Made by a program: the position numbers and the translations under genes. This document shows positions 47,019 through 55,975 of a stretch of 64,000 bases of DNA, in pieces; position 1 is the first letter of the stretch, and each line of letters starts with the position of its first letter. Origin of the DNA: Granulicella rosea (GTDB lineage: Bacteria; Acidobacteriota; Terriglobia; Terriglobales; Acidobacteriaceae); NCBI RefSeq assembly GCF_900188085.1, contig NZ_FZOU01000004.1, positions 62,001 to 126,000 of the forward strand, written 5' to 3'. The notes beneath the pieces are model-generated. The model was not told the DNA's origin, ran no database searches, and worked only from the letters and a program-made list of their open reading frames with translations.

Positions 47019-47045
47019 AGCAAAAAAGCAACGACAAAGACAGAC

Positions 47046-47073
47046 GCAGGTCCTTCGCTGCGCTCAGGATGAC
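47046..47073. repeat. Family A repeat between hisF and hisA
   Basis: GCAGGTCCTTCGCTGCGCTC followed by AGGATGAC. It follows the short variant at 46996 in the same orientation. Confidence 0.7.
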
Positions 47074-47110
47074 ATGCTGGGTCGGTACGATGACATGCTG
47101 GGTGGGTAAT
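47069..47110. repeat. 21-bp tandem duplication
   Basis: GATGACATGCTGGGTCGGTAC is followed directly by a second copy ending GGGTAA. It begins in the end of the family A repeat and reaches to 20 bases before hisA. Confidence 0.75.
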
Positions 47111-47129
47111 TCCAGGAGAGCAAATCTAG

Positions 47130-47834
47130 ATGTTGATACCTTCGATTGATCTGATGGGCGGGCGCATCGTGCAGCTCGTGCAGGGCGAGAGGCTGAAGCT
47201 CGCGTTCGACGACTTCGAGTACTGGATCGAGCGGTTTTCGAAGTATCCGCTGGTGCAGCTGATCGACCTGGACGCGGCCATGCGGCAGGGCGACAACCGC
47301 TCGCTGATCGAGATGATCTGCAAGCGTCTGCCGTGCCAGGTGGGCGGCGGGTTGAAGACGGCGGCCGATGGGCAGGCGTTGCTGGACGCCGGGGCGAAGC
47401 GCGTGATCTATGGGTCTTCCCTGTTCGGTCTCGCGGAAGACCCGAGCGAAAAGCGGCGGCACAAGGTCATCAAACTGGAGTTTGCCGAGTCCCTGACCAG
47501 GGCGCTGGGCGAGGAGGCTCTGTGCTTCTCGGTCGACACCAAGGCGGGTAAGGTTGCTGTGAAGGGCTGGAAGGATTCGGTCGACCTGACGCCGGAGGAG
47601 GCGGTGACTTGGCTGGAGGACTGCTGCGCGTCGTTCCTTTACACGCATGTGGATACCGAGGGCACGATGACCGGCTTTCCGATCGATGTCGCGGCGATTC
47701 TGCGGGCGTGTACGGCGAAGCAGTTGATCGTCGCGGGCGGCATCAAGGAGCGGCGCGAGATCGACGAGCTCGACGCGATGGGCGTGGATGCCGTGGCGGG
47801 GATGGCGGTCTATTCCGGAGCGATGGAGGCTTAG
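47130..47834 (+). CDS. hisA: HisA-type phosphoribosylformimino-AICAR-phosphate isomerase
   Basis: A 234-residue TIM barrel. LIPSIDLMGGRIVQLVQGER has the catalytic Asp in SIDL; FLYTHVDTEGTMTG has the second Asp, and the loop QVGGGLKTAADG binds phosphate. It shows insertions near residue 115 compared with typical HisA. It catalyses the Amadori rearrangement before HisH/HisF. Unlike the other his genes, it is separated by 148 bases holding the repeats, so co-transcription is likely but may be weakened. AGGAG lies upstream of the ATG. Confidence 0.9.
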   Translation: MLIPSIDLMGGRIVQLVQGERLKLAFDDFEYWIERFSKYPLVQLIDLDAAMRQGDNRSLIEMICKRLPCQVGGGLKTAADGQALLDAGAKRVIYGSSLFGLAEDPSEKRRHKVIKLEFAESLTRALGEEALCFSVDTKAGKVAVKGWKDSVDLTPEEAVTWLEDCCASFLYTHVDTEGTMTGFPIDVAAILRACTAKQLIVAGGIKERREIDELDAMGVDAVAGMAVYSGAMEA

Positions 47835-47887
47835 GCCGGGCGCACTTTCTCTTGCCTGCCAACACGACGCAAGCTAGAATTCGGTGC

Positions 47888-48241
47888 ATGAAAGTCTTGG
47901 GGATCGCGGCGATCGTTCTTGCATTGGCGCTGACTGGCTGCGGCAACGCGCCCGCAGGCAGCTCCGGCTGCATCCCCGCCGTCCTTCTGATCAATCCCAC
48001 GACCGCCACCGCCGACCACTTGGCTGCGGCGCCAGGCAATCAGCAGCAGTTCTACGAGGCTTACGGCGGCGGCACGTGTGCGATCCCGCAGATCGCCGTC
48101 GAAGGGCCGCTGACCAGCTCCGACCCGATCCACGTCACCGTGGACGATACGGGGCTGGCGACCTGCGTTGGAGCGACGAGTGGCGCGGTCACGCTCTCGA
48201 GCGCGAGGACGACCGCCACCGCGCAGCTAACCTGCAAGTAG
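47888..48241 (+). CDS. Small predicted lipoprotein
   Basis: A 117-residue protein. The signal MKVLGIAAIVLALALTGCG has an ideal lipobox (LTGC, lipidated Cys18). The mature part has four further cysteines in a beta-rich chain and a repeat-like VTVDDTGLATCVGATSGAVT, recalling bacterial Ig-like domains. No named family is recognised. It follows hisA by 53 bases and may be unrelated to it. Confidence 0.65.
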   Translation: MKVLGIAAIVLALALTGCGNAPAGSSGCIPAVLLINPTTATADHLAAAPGNQQQFYEAYGGGTCAIPQIAVEGPLTSSDPIHVTVDDTGLATCVGATSGAVTLSSARTTATAQLTCK

Positions 48242-48300
48242 CTGTCAGGAGCGGGTGGGTTGCAGCCGCCGGGCAAGAACGAACAACAGCAAAGGCAAAA

Positions 48301-48328
48301 GCAGGTCCTTCGCTTCGCTCAGGATGAC
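48301..48328. repeat. Family A repeat
   Basis: GCAGGTCCTTCGCTTCGCTC and AGGATGAC between the convergent lipoprotein and VWA genes. Confidence 0.7.
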
Positions 48329-48368
48329 AAGCGTTCTGGGCGGGGCATGGCGGCTTGCGAGAGTCCGC

Positions 48369-49403
48369 TTAGTTCTGGTTGTCGTCGCCTGCGATGGCGT
48401 AGTAGCCCTTGCGCGTCTGGACCTTGTATCCCTTGCCGCACGACAGGTTCAACGTGCGGAAGGTGCCGTCGAGCTTCAGGTTCGTTGGGGTGTAGCTGAG
48501 CAGGTATTGCGTGCGCAGCTCGTCCTGAATCTGGGCGAAGGCGTCTTCGAGCTTCTTGCCGTTGTTGCCGACGTTGATGACGCGGCCTCCGGTGTCGGTG
48601 GCGAGCTTCTCCATGTCGCGGTCGCCGGAGTAGCCGATGCTCATGCCGCCGTAGAAGCCGCGGTCGGCGATGAGGATGACGTAGATGATGGCGTTGGCCT
48701 TCTGGGCGGCCTCGGTCGCGGTTTTGAGCGTCTCCTGCGAACCCTGGTCGCCGCCGTCGGTCAAGAGGACGAGGATCTTGCGGCCGGCCTCCTGGCGCAG
48801 CTTGTCGTGCGCGGCCAGATAGACGGCGTCGAACAGCAGCGTACCGCGGGCCTGGCCGTGGCCGGTCATGGAGCCGGTTCCGGCGCCGGTGTTGATCTGC
48901 GCCTTGTCGATGGCGCGCTTCAGCTCGCGCGGGCTGCTGGTGTAGTCCGAAAGCAGGTCGACGTTGATGTCGAACGAGATGAGGAAGGCCTCGTCCTTGG
49001 GGGTCAGCACCTCCTTCAGAAAGGTCGCGCCGGACTCCTGTTCGAGCGGCAGTACGTTCTGCTGGCTGCCGCTGGTGTCGAGGAGGATACCGATCGTCAG
49101 CGGCAGATTTTTCTCCTGCGTGAAGTTCTTGATCGTCTGCAGGTCTTTGTTCTCGTAGAGGTCGCAGTCGTCTTTGTGCAGGTTGGTGATGAAGCCCTGC
49201 TTGTCACGGACGGAGAAGTACATATTCACCAGCGTCGTGCCGGTCTTGATGGTCTGGATGTCGTCCTGGTGCTCGACCTGCAGGTTGGGCGCGTCGCTGG
49301 CCGGGGGCGGGCCGCCGGGCGAAGGAGCCTCCTGCGCGTGCAGGCAGGGTGCAAGGGAGACGGCGAGCAGGGCTGCGGCTACGTGTACGGCGGAGAGGCG
49401 CAT
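48369..49403 (-). CDS. Secreted VWA-domain protein (intact metal site)
   Basis: A 344-residue protein. A signal peptide (MRLSAVHVAAALLAVSLAP) is followed by the acidobacterial N-terminal beta domain (YFSVRDKQGFITNLHKDDCD) and a VWA domain whose metal site is complete: ILLDTSGSQQ gives DxSxS, LLTDGGDQ the second Asp. The C-terminal strand ends KGYYAIAGDDNQN, a pattern shared with the neighbour at 49587. ATG at 49403 gives the signal peptide; the open frame continues up to 49502 into the palindrome. It is divergent from a related VWA gene. Confidence 0.82.
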   Translation of the reverse strand: MRLSAVHVAAALLAVSLAPCLHAQEAPSPGGPPPASDAPNLQVEHQDDIQTIKTGTTLVNMYFSVRDKQGFITNLHKDDCDLYENKDLQTIKNFTQEKNLPLTIGILLDTSGSQQNVLPLEQESGATFLKEVLTPKDEAFLISFDINVDLLSDYTSSPRELKRAIDKAQINTGAGTGSMTGHGQARGTLLFDAVYLAAHDKLRQEAGRKILVLLTDGGDQGSQETLKTATEAAQKANAIIYVILIADRGFYGGMSIGYSGDRDMEKLATDTGGRVINVGNNGKKLEDAFAQIQDELRTQYLLSYTPTNLKLDGTFRTLNLSCGKGYKVQTRKGYYAIAGDDNQN

Positions 49404-49454
49404 ATCTGTATTAGACGACGGAATCATGCGTTTTGGCGACAGGAGGCGGGTAGC

Positions 49455-49505
49455 GACACACCCCACGATCGGCGCGATCGGACAGCGCCGATCGTGGGGC
49501 ACCCG
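49455..49505. repeat. Family C palindrome between divergent VWA genes
   Basis: A perfect 15-bp stem: CCCCACGATCGGCGC (49461-49475) and its complement at 49485-49499, flanked by GACACA and CACCCG. Further copies are at 60059 and 60127. Confidence 0.75.
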
Positions 49506-49586
49506 GATTTCGAAGTCGTGCGTCCAATGGATATAGAAACAGAAGGCTGCTAGTCTGATGGTTGGACTTATCTTGTGGGGGTTTTC

Positions 49587-50948
49587 GTGAAGCGGAGAGT
49601 ATGGGCAGGGGCGATTGCGCTGGTTCTATCGAGCCGGATGGCGGTTTCGCAGCAGGAACAGGCGATTCCGGACGCGCCGAAGCCGCAGGTGCCGGCATTG
49701 AACACGGTTGTGCCGGGATCGGGAACGACCGCTCCTTCCACTTCGGCGACCGCTCCAGCGGCCACACCGGCCGCGGACGCCTTTCAGCCGCCCGTGGGCA
49801 GCGCACTGCCGTCGAGTCCCGCGCCGGTGCAGACGCCATCCCCGGCTGCTCAGCCGGGCGATCAGCCGGAGCCCGATAGCGACTTCAAGCCGTACTTTAT
49901 TCGCAGCACCGTCAACTTCGTGGAAGTTCCGTTCACGGTGAAGGACAACAAGGGCAAGCTGGTTCCGGGGCTGACCTGGCGCGATGTCCGCATCTATGAG
50001 AACAACGTCCGGCAGAAGATGCTGGTCTTCACCTCTGACCCGTTCCCGCTCTCGGTCGCGCTGGTGATCGACCAGAGCATGTCGAACTCCGATATGAACA
50101 AGGTGAACAACTCGCTAGGCGCGCTGCAGGGCGCTTTCACGGCCTATGACGAGGTCGCGGTCTTCACCTACAACAACACGCCGAAGAAGCAGACGGACTT
50201 TACCGCCGGACAGAGCGCGCGGTTGAGCGCGGTGGTGGAGCAGTCGAAGACCAGCGGGCGCGACCAGATGTTCTATGACGCGGGTTCGGCGATGAGCCAG
50301 AACATCATGATCAATAACGGCGCCGATTCCCACACGAATCCTCTGGTGAACGGGAACCACGGCCAGGGTGGCGTATCCGGCCAGCAGAATGTGCCGCGCG
50401 AGGTCCACCCGCTGAACGACGCGATTCTCGCGGCCGCGCAGGCGGTCGTGAAGGCGGGCAAGGGACGCCGCCGCGTCGTCTACGTGATCTCGGACGGCAA
50501 GGAATATGGCAGCGTCGCGAAGTCGAAGGATGTCATCAAGTATCTGCAGACAAACAAGATCGCCGTATACGCCACGCTGGTGGGCGATTCGAGCGTCACC
50601 GGTCTGGGCTTCGTCGAGAAGCTGCACCTGCCGCTGATGATGCGCGACAACATCCTGCCCGTCTACGCGAATGCGACCGGCGGCGAGATTGTGGCCTCGT
50701 ATCGCCAGAAGGAGATCGAGAACAGCTTCGCGGAGATCACCAAAGAGGTGCGCACGCAGTACACGGTCGGCTACAACACCACTGCGTTCGGGCTGGGCGA
50801 GACGAAGATGCGCAAGATCGAAGTCAAGGTGCTGCGCCCGAACCTGCAGGTGATCGCGAAGGAAGGCTACTACCCAAGCTCGTCCGAGATTCATGTGCGG
50901 GGGAATCTGCAGGATCCGGCGACCCCGGCCACGACGCCGCAGCCGTAA
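49587..50948 (+). CDS. Secreted VWA-domain protein
   Basis: A 453-residue protein. The signal peptide (RRVWAGAIALVLSSRMAVSQQ) is followed by a Pro/Ala-rich region (to about 100), the N-terminal beta domain (FVEVPFTVKDNKGKLVPG) and a VWA domain with DQSMS (DxSxS) in LVIDQSMSN and DGKEYG further on. The last strand KEGYYPSSSEIHV is like the paralogue at 48369. The start could be GTG 49575 or GTG 49587; the latter has GGGGG six bases ahead. The EamA gene follows directly at its stop. Confidence 0.82.
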   Translation: MKRRVWAGAIALVLSSRMAVSQQEQAIPDAPKPQVPALNTVVPGSGTTAPSTSATAPAATPAADAFQPPVGSALPSSPAPVQTPSPAAQPGDQPEPDSDFKPYFIRSTVNFVEVPFTVKDNKGKLVPGLTWRDVRIYENNVRQKMLVFTSDPFPLSVALVIDQSMSNSDMNKVNNSLGALQGAFTAYDEVAVFTYNNTPKKQTDFTAGQSARLSAVVEQSKTSGRDQMFYDAGSAMSQNIMINNGADSHTNPLVNGNHGQGGVSGQQNVPREVHPLNDAILAAAQAVVKAGKGRRRVVYVISDGKEYGSVAKSKDVIKYLQTNKIAVYATLVGDSSVTGLGFVEKLHLPLMMRDNILPVYANATGGEIVASYRQKEIENSFAEITKEVRTQYTVGYNTTAFGLGETKMRKIEVKVLRPNLQVIAKEGYYPSSSEIHVRGNLQDPATPATTPQP

Positions 50949-51824
50949 ATGAACGGGGCGATGCACGGAAACGCCCTGCTGGCGCTGCTGTCGGCGGGGT
51001 TCTGGGGAGGCGGCGACTTTCTGGGCGGCATGGGCGTGAAGCGCGCCGGCGGTTCGGTGAGCGCCGCCTTGCGCGTTATTCTGATCAGCCACGCCGTGAG
51101 CCTCTGCGTACTGATGGGCTTCGCCGCTTGGGAGGGCGACCCCTTTCCACATGGCGCGCCGCTTTACTGGGGGCTTGCTGCGGGCGTATCGGCGGGTGCT
51201 TCGCTGGTTGCGTTCTACGTGGCGCTCAACCGGGGCGCGATGGGTATACCAGCCGCGCTCAGCGGGCTGCTGGCGGCGGCTCTTCCGGCGGTGGTTTCGA
51301 TCTGGACCGATGGCCGCCCGAGCGCAAAGCATGTCTGCGGATTCCTGATCGCTGGGGTCGCCATCTGGCTGATCGCGGCGGGCGGCGACGAGGAAGGATC
51401 CGCCGGGACCATCTGGCTGGCGGCGATCGCCGGGGCAGGCTTCGGCGTTTACTTTATCGCATTGAAGTTTGCTGGAGAAGCGGGCGTCGTGTGGCCGATG
51501 GCTAACTCGCGCATGGGCAGCCTGACGATATGCACGCTGATTACATTGGCCTTAGCCATCTTCTCGAAGCGCCAGGAGCAGGTGACGATCAACCGCGGCG
51601 TGCTGCTCTGGGCGCTCGCGACGGCGGTGCTGGACACGACGGGCAACCTGATGTTCGTGGCGGCCTCGCGCGCGGGACGGCTGGACGTAGCGGCGGTGCT
51701 GGCGTCCCTCTACCCGGCGCTGACCATCCTGCTGGCCGCCTGGACGTTGAAGGAACGGCCGACGCGGCGGCAGGGTCTGGGGATGGCTGTGGCGGCTGGC
51801 GCCGTGGTTTTGATTACGCTGTAA
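50949..51824 (+). CDS. EamA/DMT-superfamily transporter
   Basis: A 291-residue integral membrane protein with about ten hydrophobic segments, arranged as two EamA repeats (ALLSAGFWGGGDFLGGMGVKR and AAIAGAGFGVYFIALKFAG open the two halves). The end RLDVAAVLASLYPALTILLAAWTLKERPTRRQGLGM is a typical EamA signature. Substrates of such drug/metabolite exporters are diverse and cannot be told here. ATG at 50949 follows the VWA stop without a gap; ATG 50961 is an alternative. Confidence 0.85.
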   Translation: MNGAMHGNALLALLSAGFWGGGDFLGGMGVKRAGGSVSAALRVILISHAVSLCVLMGFAAWEGDPFPHGAPLYWGLAAGVSAGASLVAFYVALNRGAMGIPAALSGLLAAALPAVVSIWTDGRPSAKHVCGFLIAGVAIWLIAAGGDEEGSAGTIWLAAIAGAGFGVYFIALKFAGEAGVVWPMANSRMGSLTICTLITLALAIFSKRQEQVTINRGVLLWALATAVLDTTGNLMFVAASRAGRLDVAAVLASLYPALTILLAAWTLKERPTRRQGLGMAVAAGAVVLITL

Positions 51825-51841
51825 GGCTGCCACAGGAGTTT

Positions 51842-51933
51842 GTCATCGTGAGCGGAGCAAAAGGAGTGTGTCTCGCACGGGTAGCCATGCTGGTCCGGTC
51901 GAAAAGCAGATCCTTCGCGGCGCTCAGGATGAC
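51842..51933. repeat. Family A inverted pair
   Basis: A diverged copy (GTCATCGTGAGCGGAGC, 51842) faces a good copy (GCAGATCCTTCGCGGCGCTC, 51906-51933) in opposite orientation, so the unit can fold back on itself. It lies between the convergent EamA and PPK2 genes. Confidence 0.6.
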
Positions 51934-51987
51934 AACTTTTGGATCAGGTAGATGTCTGGTCAGGCAGTGATCCGGTCAGGCAGTGAT

Positions 51988-52818
51988 CTACAGCTTGATC
52001 TTGCTGGCGTCCATGGTGGGCTTGGGGTATTCGAGCTTCAGCGACTTCATGCCCTCGACCAGAATCTCCGAGATTGCGAGGTTGCGGTACCACTTGTGGT
52101 TGGCCGGAATGACGAACCACGGAGCGTGCTTCCTGCTGGTGCGGCTGATGGCTTCTTCGTAGGCGTCCTGATACTGCGGCCAGAACTGACGCTCCTTGAA
52201 GTCGGCGTCGGACAGCTTCCAGTGCTTCTCCGGGTCGTCGATGCGGGCCTGCAGGCGGCGCGTCTGCTCATCGTGCGAGATGTGCAGGAAGAACTTTAGA
52301 ATCAGCGTGCCGTTGTCGTGCAGACTCTCCTCGAAGGCGTTGATCTGATCCAGCCGGGTCTTCACGGTCTTCCCGTCGATCAGCTTATGCACGCGCGGTG
52401 AGAGCACGTCTTCATAGTGCGAGCGGTTGAAGATGACGATCTGACCGCGCGGCGGGGTCTTCTCGTGGACGCGCCAGAGGAAGTCGTGCCGCGCCTCGAG
52501 CGGGGTGGGCACCTTGAAGCTGGCCACGTCGCATCCCTGCGGGTTGATGCCCGAGAAGATGTGCGAGATCGTCCCGTCCTTGCCGGCGGTGTCCATGCCC
52601 TGCAGGACGATCAGCACGGAGTGCGTCTGCGAGGCGTAGAGCACCTCCTGCAACTTCGCCAGACGGTCGCGATGCTTGACCAGTACGGGTGCGGCTGTCT
52701 CCGGCGTGTGAACGCCGCTCTTGGAGACGAACGGCGAGTTTGACAGGCCGGAGGTCTCGCGGTGGGCGAGGCGCAGCTTTTCGTGCGGTTCGACGAGGTA
52801 CGGCGACTTCCACTTCAT
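51988..52818 (-). CDS. ppk2: Polyphosphate kinase 2 family protein
   Basis: A 276-residue P-loop kinase. Walker A GMDTAGKDG and the lid/Walker B region IVIFNRSHYEDVLSPRVH are the PPK2 signatures, with KKFFLHIS-like LILKFFLHISHDEQTRRL downstream. Family enzymes transfer phosphate between polyphosphate and nucleotides. The length (270-300) is that of a single-domain PPK2; class (ADP/GDP/AMP use) is not decided here. The start ATG is 30 bases after the tatA stop, which is on the same strand. Confidence 0.9.
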   Translation of the reverse strand: MKWKSPYLVEPHEKLRLAHRETSGLSNSPFVSKSGVHTPETAAPVLVKHRDRLAKLQEVLYASQTHSVLIVLQGMDTAGKDGTISHIFSGINPQGCDVASFKVPTPLEARHDFLWRVHEKTPPRGQIVIFNRSHYEDVLSPRVHKLIDGKTVKTRLDQINAFEESLHDNGTLILKFFLHISHDEQTRRLQARIDDPEKHWKLSDADFKERQFWPQYQDAYEEAISRTSRKHAPWFVIPANHKWYRNLAISEILVEGMKSLKLEYPKPTMDASKIKL

Positions 52819-52848
52819 GCCTGCGTCTCTCTTCCTGGCCCGGTGATG

Positions 52849-53064
52849 CTACGACTTGGTGACGGTGTCGTCGGCCTTGGGGGTGACGGTGTGCGCGGTC
52901 TCGCCGGGCTTGTTCACCTCATCCTGAACGCCCTTCAGGCCATCCTTGAATCCCTTGAAGCCTTCGCCGAGGCCTTTGCCAAGCTCCGGCAGGCGCTTGC
53001 CGCCGAAGAAGACCACAGCCACGATTGCAACGACGATGAGGTGCCACGGTTGAAAGATTTCCAT
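52849..53064 (-). CDS. tatA: TatA/E-type twin-arginine translocase subunit
   Basis: A 71-residue protein: one N-terminal membrane helix (LIVVAIVAVVFFG), then the FGGKRLPELGKGLGEGFKGFKDG amphipathic helix of TatA/E, and a charged tail. It forms the pore-like component of the Tat export system for folded proteins. tatC and tatB are not in the window. The ATG has a standard position. Confidence 0.9.
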   Translation of the reverse strand: MEIFQPWHLIVVAIVAVVFFGGKRLPELGKGLGEGFKGFKDGLKGVQDEVNKPGETAHTVTPKADDTVTKS

Positions 53065-53244
53065 GTTGCTGTCTCCCTTGCGTTCTCGAATTCAGAACGT
53101 CTAACTGCCACCCGCTATTGTCGCACGGCAGCGCCTGTACTTAGCTTACGATGCCGAACAACGGTTGGACGGGCGCCGGACGTTATATCTTGTTAGTACA
53201 GGGTAATTTTCAAAGACGATCTTTCGGGATTCGAACCACGCAGC

Positions 53245-53925
53245 ATGAAGCGGAGAGCGATGCAGAGACTGAGCAAGGCCGTAGCGTACGCGCTGACCGG
53301 CGCAACCACGATGATGACACTGCTGCTGTTGACGCCTGGCACGGCCCAGGCCCAGGGACAGGGCAAACTGGCAGCCGCGGCGCCGGTCACCTACGACAAC
53401 CGGTACGAGGTCTACGGCGGCATCAACTTCCGCAACTTCCAGGCCGGGCAGAACGTGACCGAGCGCATGAACATGGGCGGCGGCGAGGTGCTGGGAACCT
53501 ACTGGCTGACCGATAAGATCGGCCTGGGCGCGGACTTCCGCGGCGACGCGGGTACGACGCCGACGATGCCCGTACCGGCCGAGCTGTACAAGGGCCACCC
53601 GGTCGTCTACCTGCTGACCGGCATGGTGGGGGCGCAGTATCGCGGACCGAAGAACCAACACGCGGCGCTGAACTACCACGCGTACGGCGGCGTGACGCAC
53701 GGAACCTTCGACGCGACGGCCGACACGCAGGTCGCAGCGCTGATGGGGCTGTACTCCAACCGCACCAAGCCGACCTTCGCGCTGGGCGCAAGCCTGGACT
53801 TCAACCGGTCGAAGCGGCTGGCGATCCGGATTCAGCCGGACCTGCTGATCGAGCACTTCGGCACGGATACGCGGGAGTTCTTTGCGATCTCGGGCGGTTT
53901 GGTATACCGGATCGGCAAGCGGTAA
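53245..53925 (+). CDS. Predicted outer-membrane beta-barrel protein
   Basis: A 226-residue protein with a signal peptide (to about residue 32, ending AQAQG) and a series of amphipathic strands: RYEVYGGINFRNFQAGQNV, LGTYWLTDKIGLGADFRG and AIRIQPDLLIEHFG. The C-terminus GGLVYRIGKR is close to the membrane-barrel end pattern. Small eight-stranded barrels of this size are common; function is unknown. A bidirectional terminator follows, shared with glgC. Confidence 0.7.
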   Translation: MKRRAMQRLSKAVAYALTGATTMMTLLLLTPGTAQAQGQGKLAAAAPVTYDNRYEVYGGINFRNFQAGQNVTERMNMGGGEVLGTYWLTDKIGLGADFRGDAGTTPTMPVPAELYKGHPVVYLLTGMVGAQYRGPKNQHAALNYHAYGGVTHGTFDATADTQVAALMGLYSNRTKPTFALGASLDFNRSKRLAIRIQPDLLIEHFGTDTREFFAISGGLVYRIGKR

Positions 53926-53937
53926 GAAACGGCAAGC

Positions 53938-53967
53938 AAAGGCCCGGCTCGGATGAGCCGGGCCTTT
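53938..53967. terminator. Bidirectional terminator between the barrel gene and glgC
   Basis: AAAGGCCCGGCTC (53938-53950), loop GGAT, and its exact complement GAGCCGGGCCTTT (53955-53967). A tail TGTGTTT follows on the plus strand and TTGCTTGCC on the minus strand. It ends both convergent genes. Confidence 0.85.
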
Positions 53968-53983
53968 GTGTTTCAGCGGCTGA

Positions 53984-55246
53984 CTACCACTGGGCGCCGG
54001 TCTGCATGAACTCCGGCGAGACGGGGTTCTCGTAGACCGAGTAGTCGCGTGTGACGACCGTGATGCCGCTGGGCGTGACGAAGTAGTTCTTCTTGTCCTC
54101 GGCGGGGTCGTAGCCGATCACCGTGCCGTCCGGAATGTGGACGTCGCGGTCGATGATGGCGTGGCGGATGCGGCAATGGCGGCCTACGTTGACGTGGGCG
54201 AAGAGAATGCTCGAATCGATATCCGCGTAGGAGTTCACGCGCACATCCTGCGAGACGACCGAGTTGCGCACAACCGCTCCCGAAACGATGGAGCCGGCGG
54301 CGACGATCGAGTTGATCGCCATGCCGGTGCGACCCGGCTCGCCGAAGACGAACTTCGCCGGCGGATACTGGTAGGCGCGCGTCCGCATCGGCCAGCTCTT
54401 GTCGTAGAGGTTGAAGATGGGGCTGACGCCGGCTACGTCCATGTTGGCCTCGTAGTAGGCCTCGAGCGTGCCCACGTCGCGCCAATAGAGGGCGTTCTGC
54501 TTGTTCTCGTCGACGAAATTGAACGCGTGCATCTTGCAGCGGCCCAGCAGCTTGGGCAGGATGTTGTGGCCGAAGTCGTGTTTGGAGTTCGGGTCTTCGG
54601 CGTCCTTGATGAGTTCGGGCAGCAGGATGTCGGTGTTGAAGAGGTAGATGCCCATCGAGGCGTCGACCATATCCGGCATGAAGGGCGACCGGACCTTGGT
54701 CTCCTTCGGCTTCTCCTCGAAGCCGACGACCTCGCCGTTCTTGGCGACATCGACGACGCCGAACTGCGAGACCTCCTCAGGCCGGATGGGCAGGGTCGCG
54801 AGCGTCACATCGGCGCCGGAGTCCTTATGCTGCTGCAGCATACGGGCGTAGTTCATCTTGTAGATGTGGTCGCCCGAGAGGATGAGCACGTACTTCGGCT
54901 CCTCCGAACCGATGGAGTAGATGTTCTGGTAGACGGCGTCGGCCGTGCCCTGGTACCAGGACTTCGAGACGCGCTGCATCGGCGGCAGGATCTCGATGAA
55001 CTCGCCCAGCTCGTTGGCGACGACCGGCCCCCAGCCTTCGCGGATGTGCCGGTTGAGAGACAACGCCTTGTACTGCGTCAGGATGTAGACGTGGCGCAGG
55101 TCGGAGTTGATGCAGTTCGAAAGGGTGATGTCGATGATGCGGTACTGGCCGGCAAAGGGCACGGCCGGCTTCGCACGGTCACGGGTGAGTGGGAAAAGGC
55201 GTTCGCCGGCGCCACCGGCGAGCAAAACACCAAGCGTATCTCTCAT
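53984..55246 (-). CDS. glgC: Glucose-1-phosphate adenylyltransferase
   Basis: A 420-residue enzyme for glycogen synthesis, making ADP-glucose. The nucleotide-binding N-terminus LLAGGAGERLFPLTRDRAKPAVPFAG and RIIDITLSNCINSDL are classical; QGTADAVYQNIYSI and DHIYKMNYARML mark substrate sites; a left-handed beta-helix domain (hexapeptide-like VVAGSIVSGAVVRNSVVS) forms the C-terminus. ATG at 55246 is the family start; the open frame to 55294 is not expected. No other glg gene is adjacent. Confidence 0.95.
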   Translation of the reverse strand: MRDTLGVLLAGGAGERLFPLTRDRAKPAVPFAGQYRIIDITLSNCINSDLRHVYILTQYKALSLNRHIREGWGPVVANELGEFIEILPPMQRVSKSWYQGTADAVYQNIYSIGSEEPKYVLILSGDHIYKMNYARMLQQHKDSGADVTLATLPIRPEEVSQFGVVDVAKNGEVVGFEEKPKETKVRSPFMPDMVDASMGIYLFNTDILLPELIKDAEDPNSKHDFGHNILPKLLGRCKMHAFNFVDENKQNALYWRDVGTLEAYYEANMDVAGVSPIFNLYDKSWPMRTRAYQYPPAKFVFGEPGRTGMAINSIVAAGSIVSGAVVRNSVVSQDVRVNSYADIDSSILFAHVNVGRHCRIRHAIIDRDVHIPDGTVIGYDPAEDKKNYFVTPSGITVVTRDYSVYENPVSPEFMQTGAQW

Positions 55247-55434
55247 GTTTCCAGCTTCCTCGGAACAGTCCTGGGTGCGACTGTGCCGAACCAACGCATA
55301 GAGTTCGGATGCGTAAAAACGCAGTGGCGAACTGAGAAAATCGAGCGTAACACGAGTCTGTGAAATTCGGTACGCTCAAGCTGGAATTGCGGTTGAATAT
55401 CGGACAGGTGGCGGGGCGAAAGGCAAAAGCAGAA

Positions 55435-55457
55435 GCAGATTCCCTTCCGGAATGACA
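55435..55457. repeat. Family A short variant
   Basis: GCAGATTCCCTTCCGGAATG then AC, the same short form as at 46996, upstream of the glgC gene. Confidence 0.5.
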
Positions 55458-55494
55458 ACCCCCAAATGGCCCACGAGAAGACAAAGACCCGACT

Positions 55495-55797
55495 CTACGC
55501 CGGGTCTTCGTCGCTGTCTTCGGTCAGGCTGATACGCAGGGATTTGAGGAAGTTAAGGTCGTGATGGGTGAAGGGACCGGCGTCCTCTTCGCCCGAGGTC
55601 AGAAGTTGCTGGCCGGACTCTTCGACCGTATCGGCCTCAACCTCGTTCAGGCCGATCGTGGCTTCGAGCATCAGCAGCACGTCGAAGCCCTGCTCACGGA
55701 TGTTCTTGACCACACCGGCGATGTGTTCGGATTCGGAGACGGACTCGTGGATCGCCTCACCTAGCTTTTGAATGAGATTCTTGATGGTCTGATTCAA
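55495..55797 (-). CDS. Conserved-looking acidic small protein, function unknown
   Basis: A 100-residue protein. The N-terminal half is helical (NQTIKNLIQKLGEAIHESVSES, then GVVKNIREQGFDVLLMLEATI) and the tail is acidic (EDSDEDPA). I do not recognise a family. GGAGG lies five bases ahead of a TTG at 55797, which I prefer over the GTG at 55803. It is cytoplasmic by composition and stands alone. Confidence 0.65.
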   Translation of the reverse strand: MNQTIKNLIQKLGEAIHESVSESEHIAGVVKNIREQGFDVLLMLEATIGLNEVEADTVEESGQQLLTSGEEDAGPFTHHDLNFLKSLRISLTEDSDEDPA

Positions 55798-55975
55798 TGA
55801 CACCTCCGGGCTGCCGTTCGTCGATCAATCGTGCGGAGTGACGCGCATCGGGTATTTCCTTCCGTTCACGCCCTGGAAGGAAACGGCAGTGCGGTGCGTC
55901 CTATTGATTGCAGAATACGCCGGAGTCGAATCGGGGGCAAACGGAGCCGGAGGAAATGCTGGACCAAACTACCGT

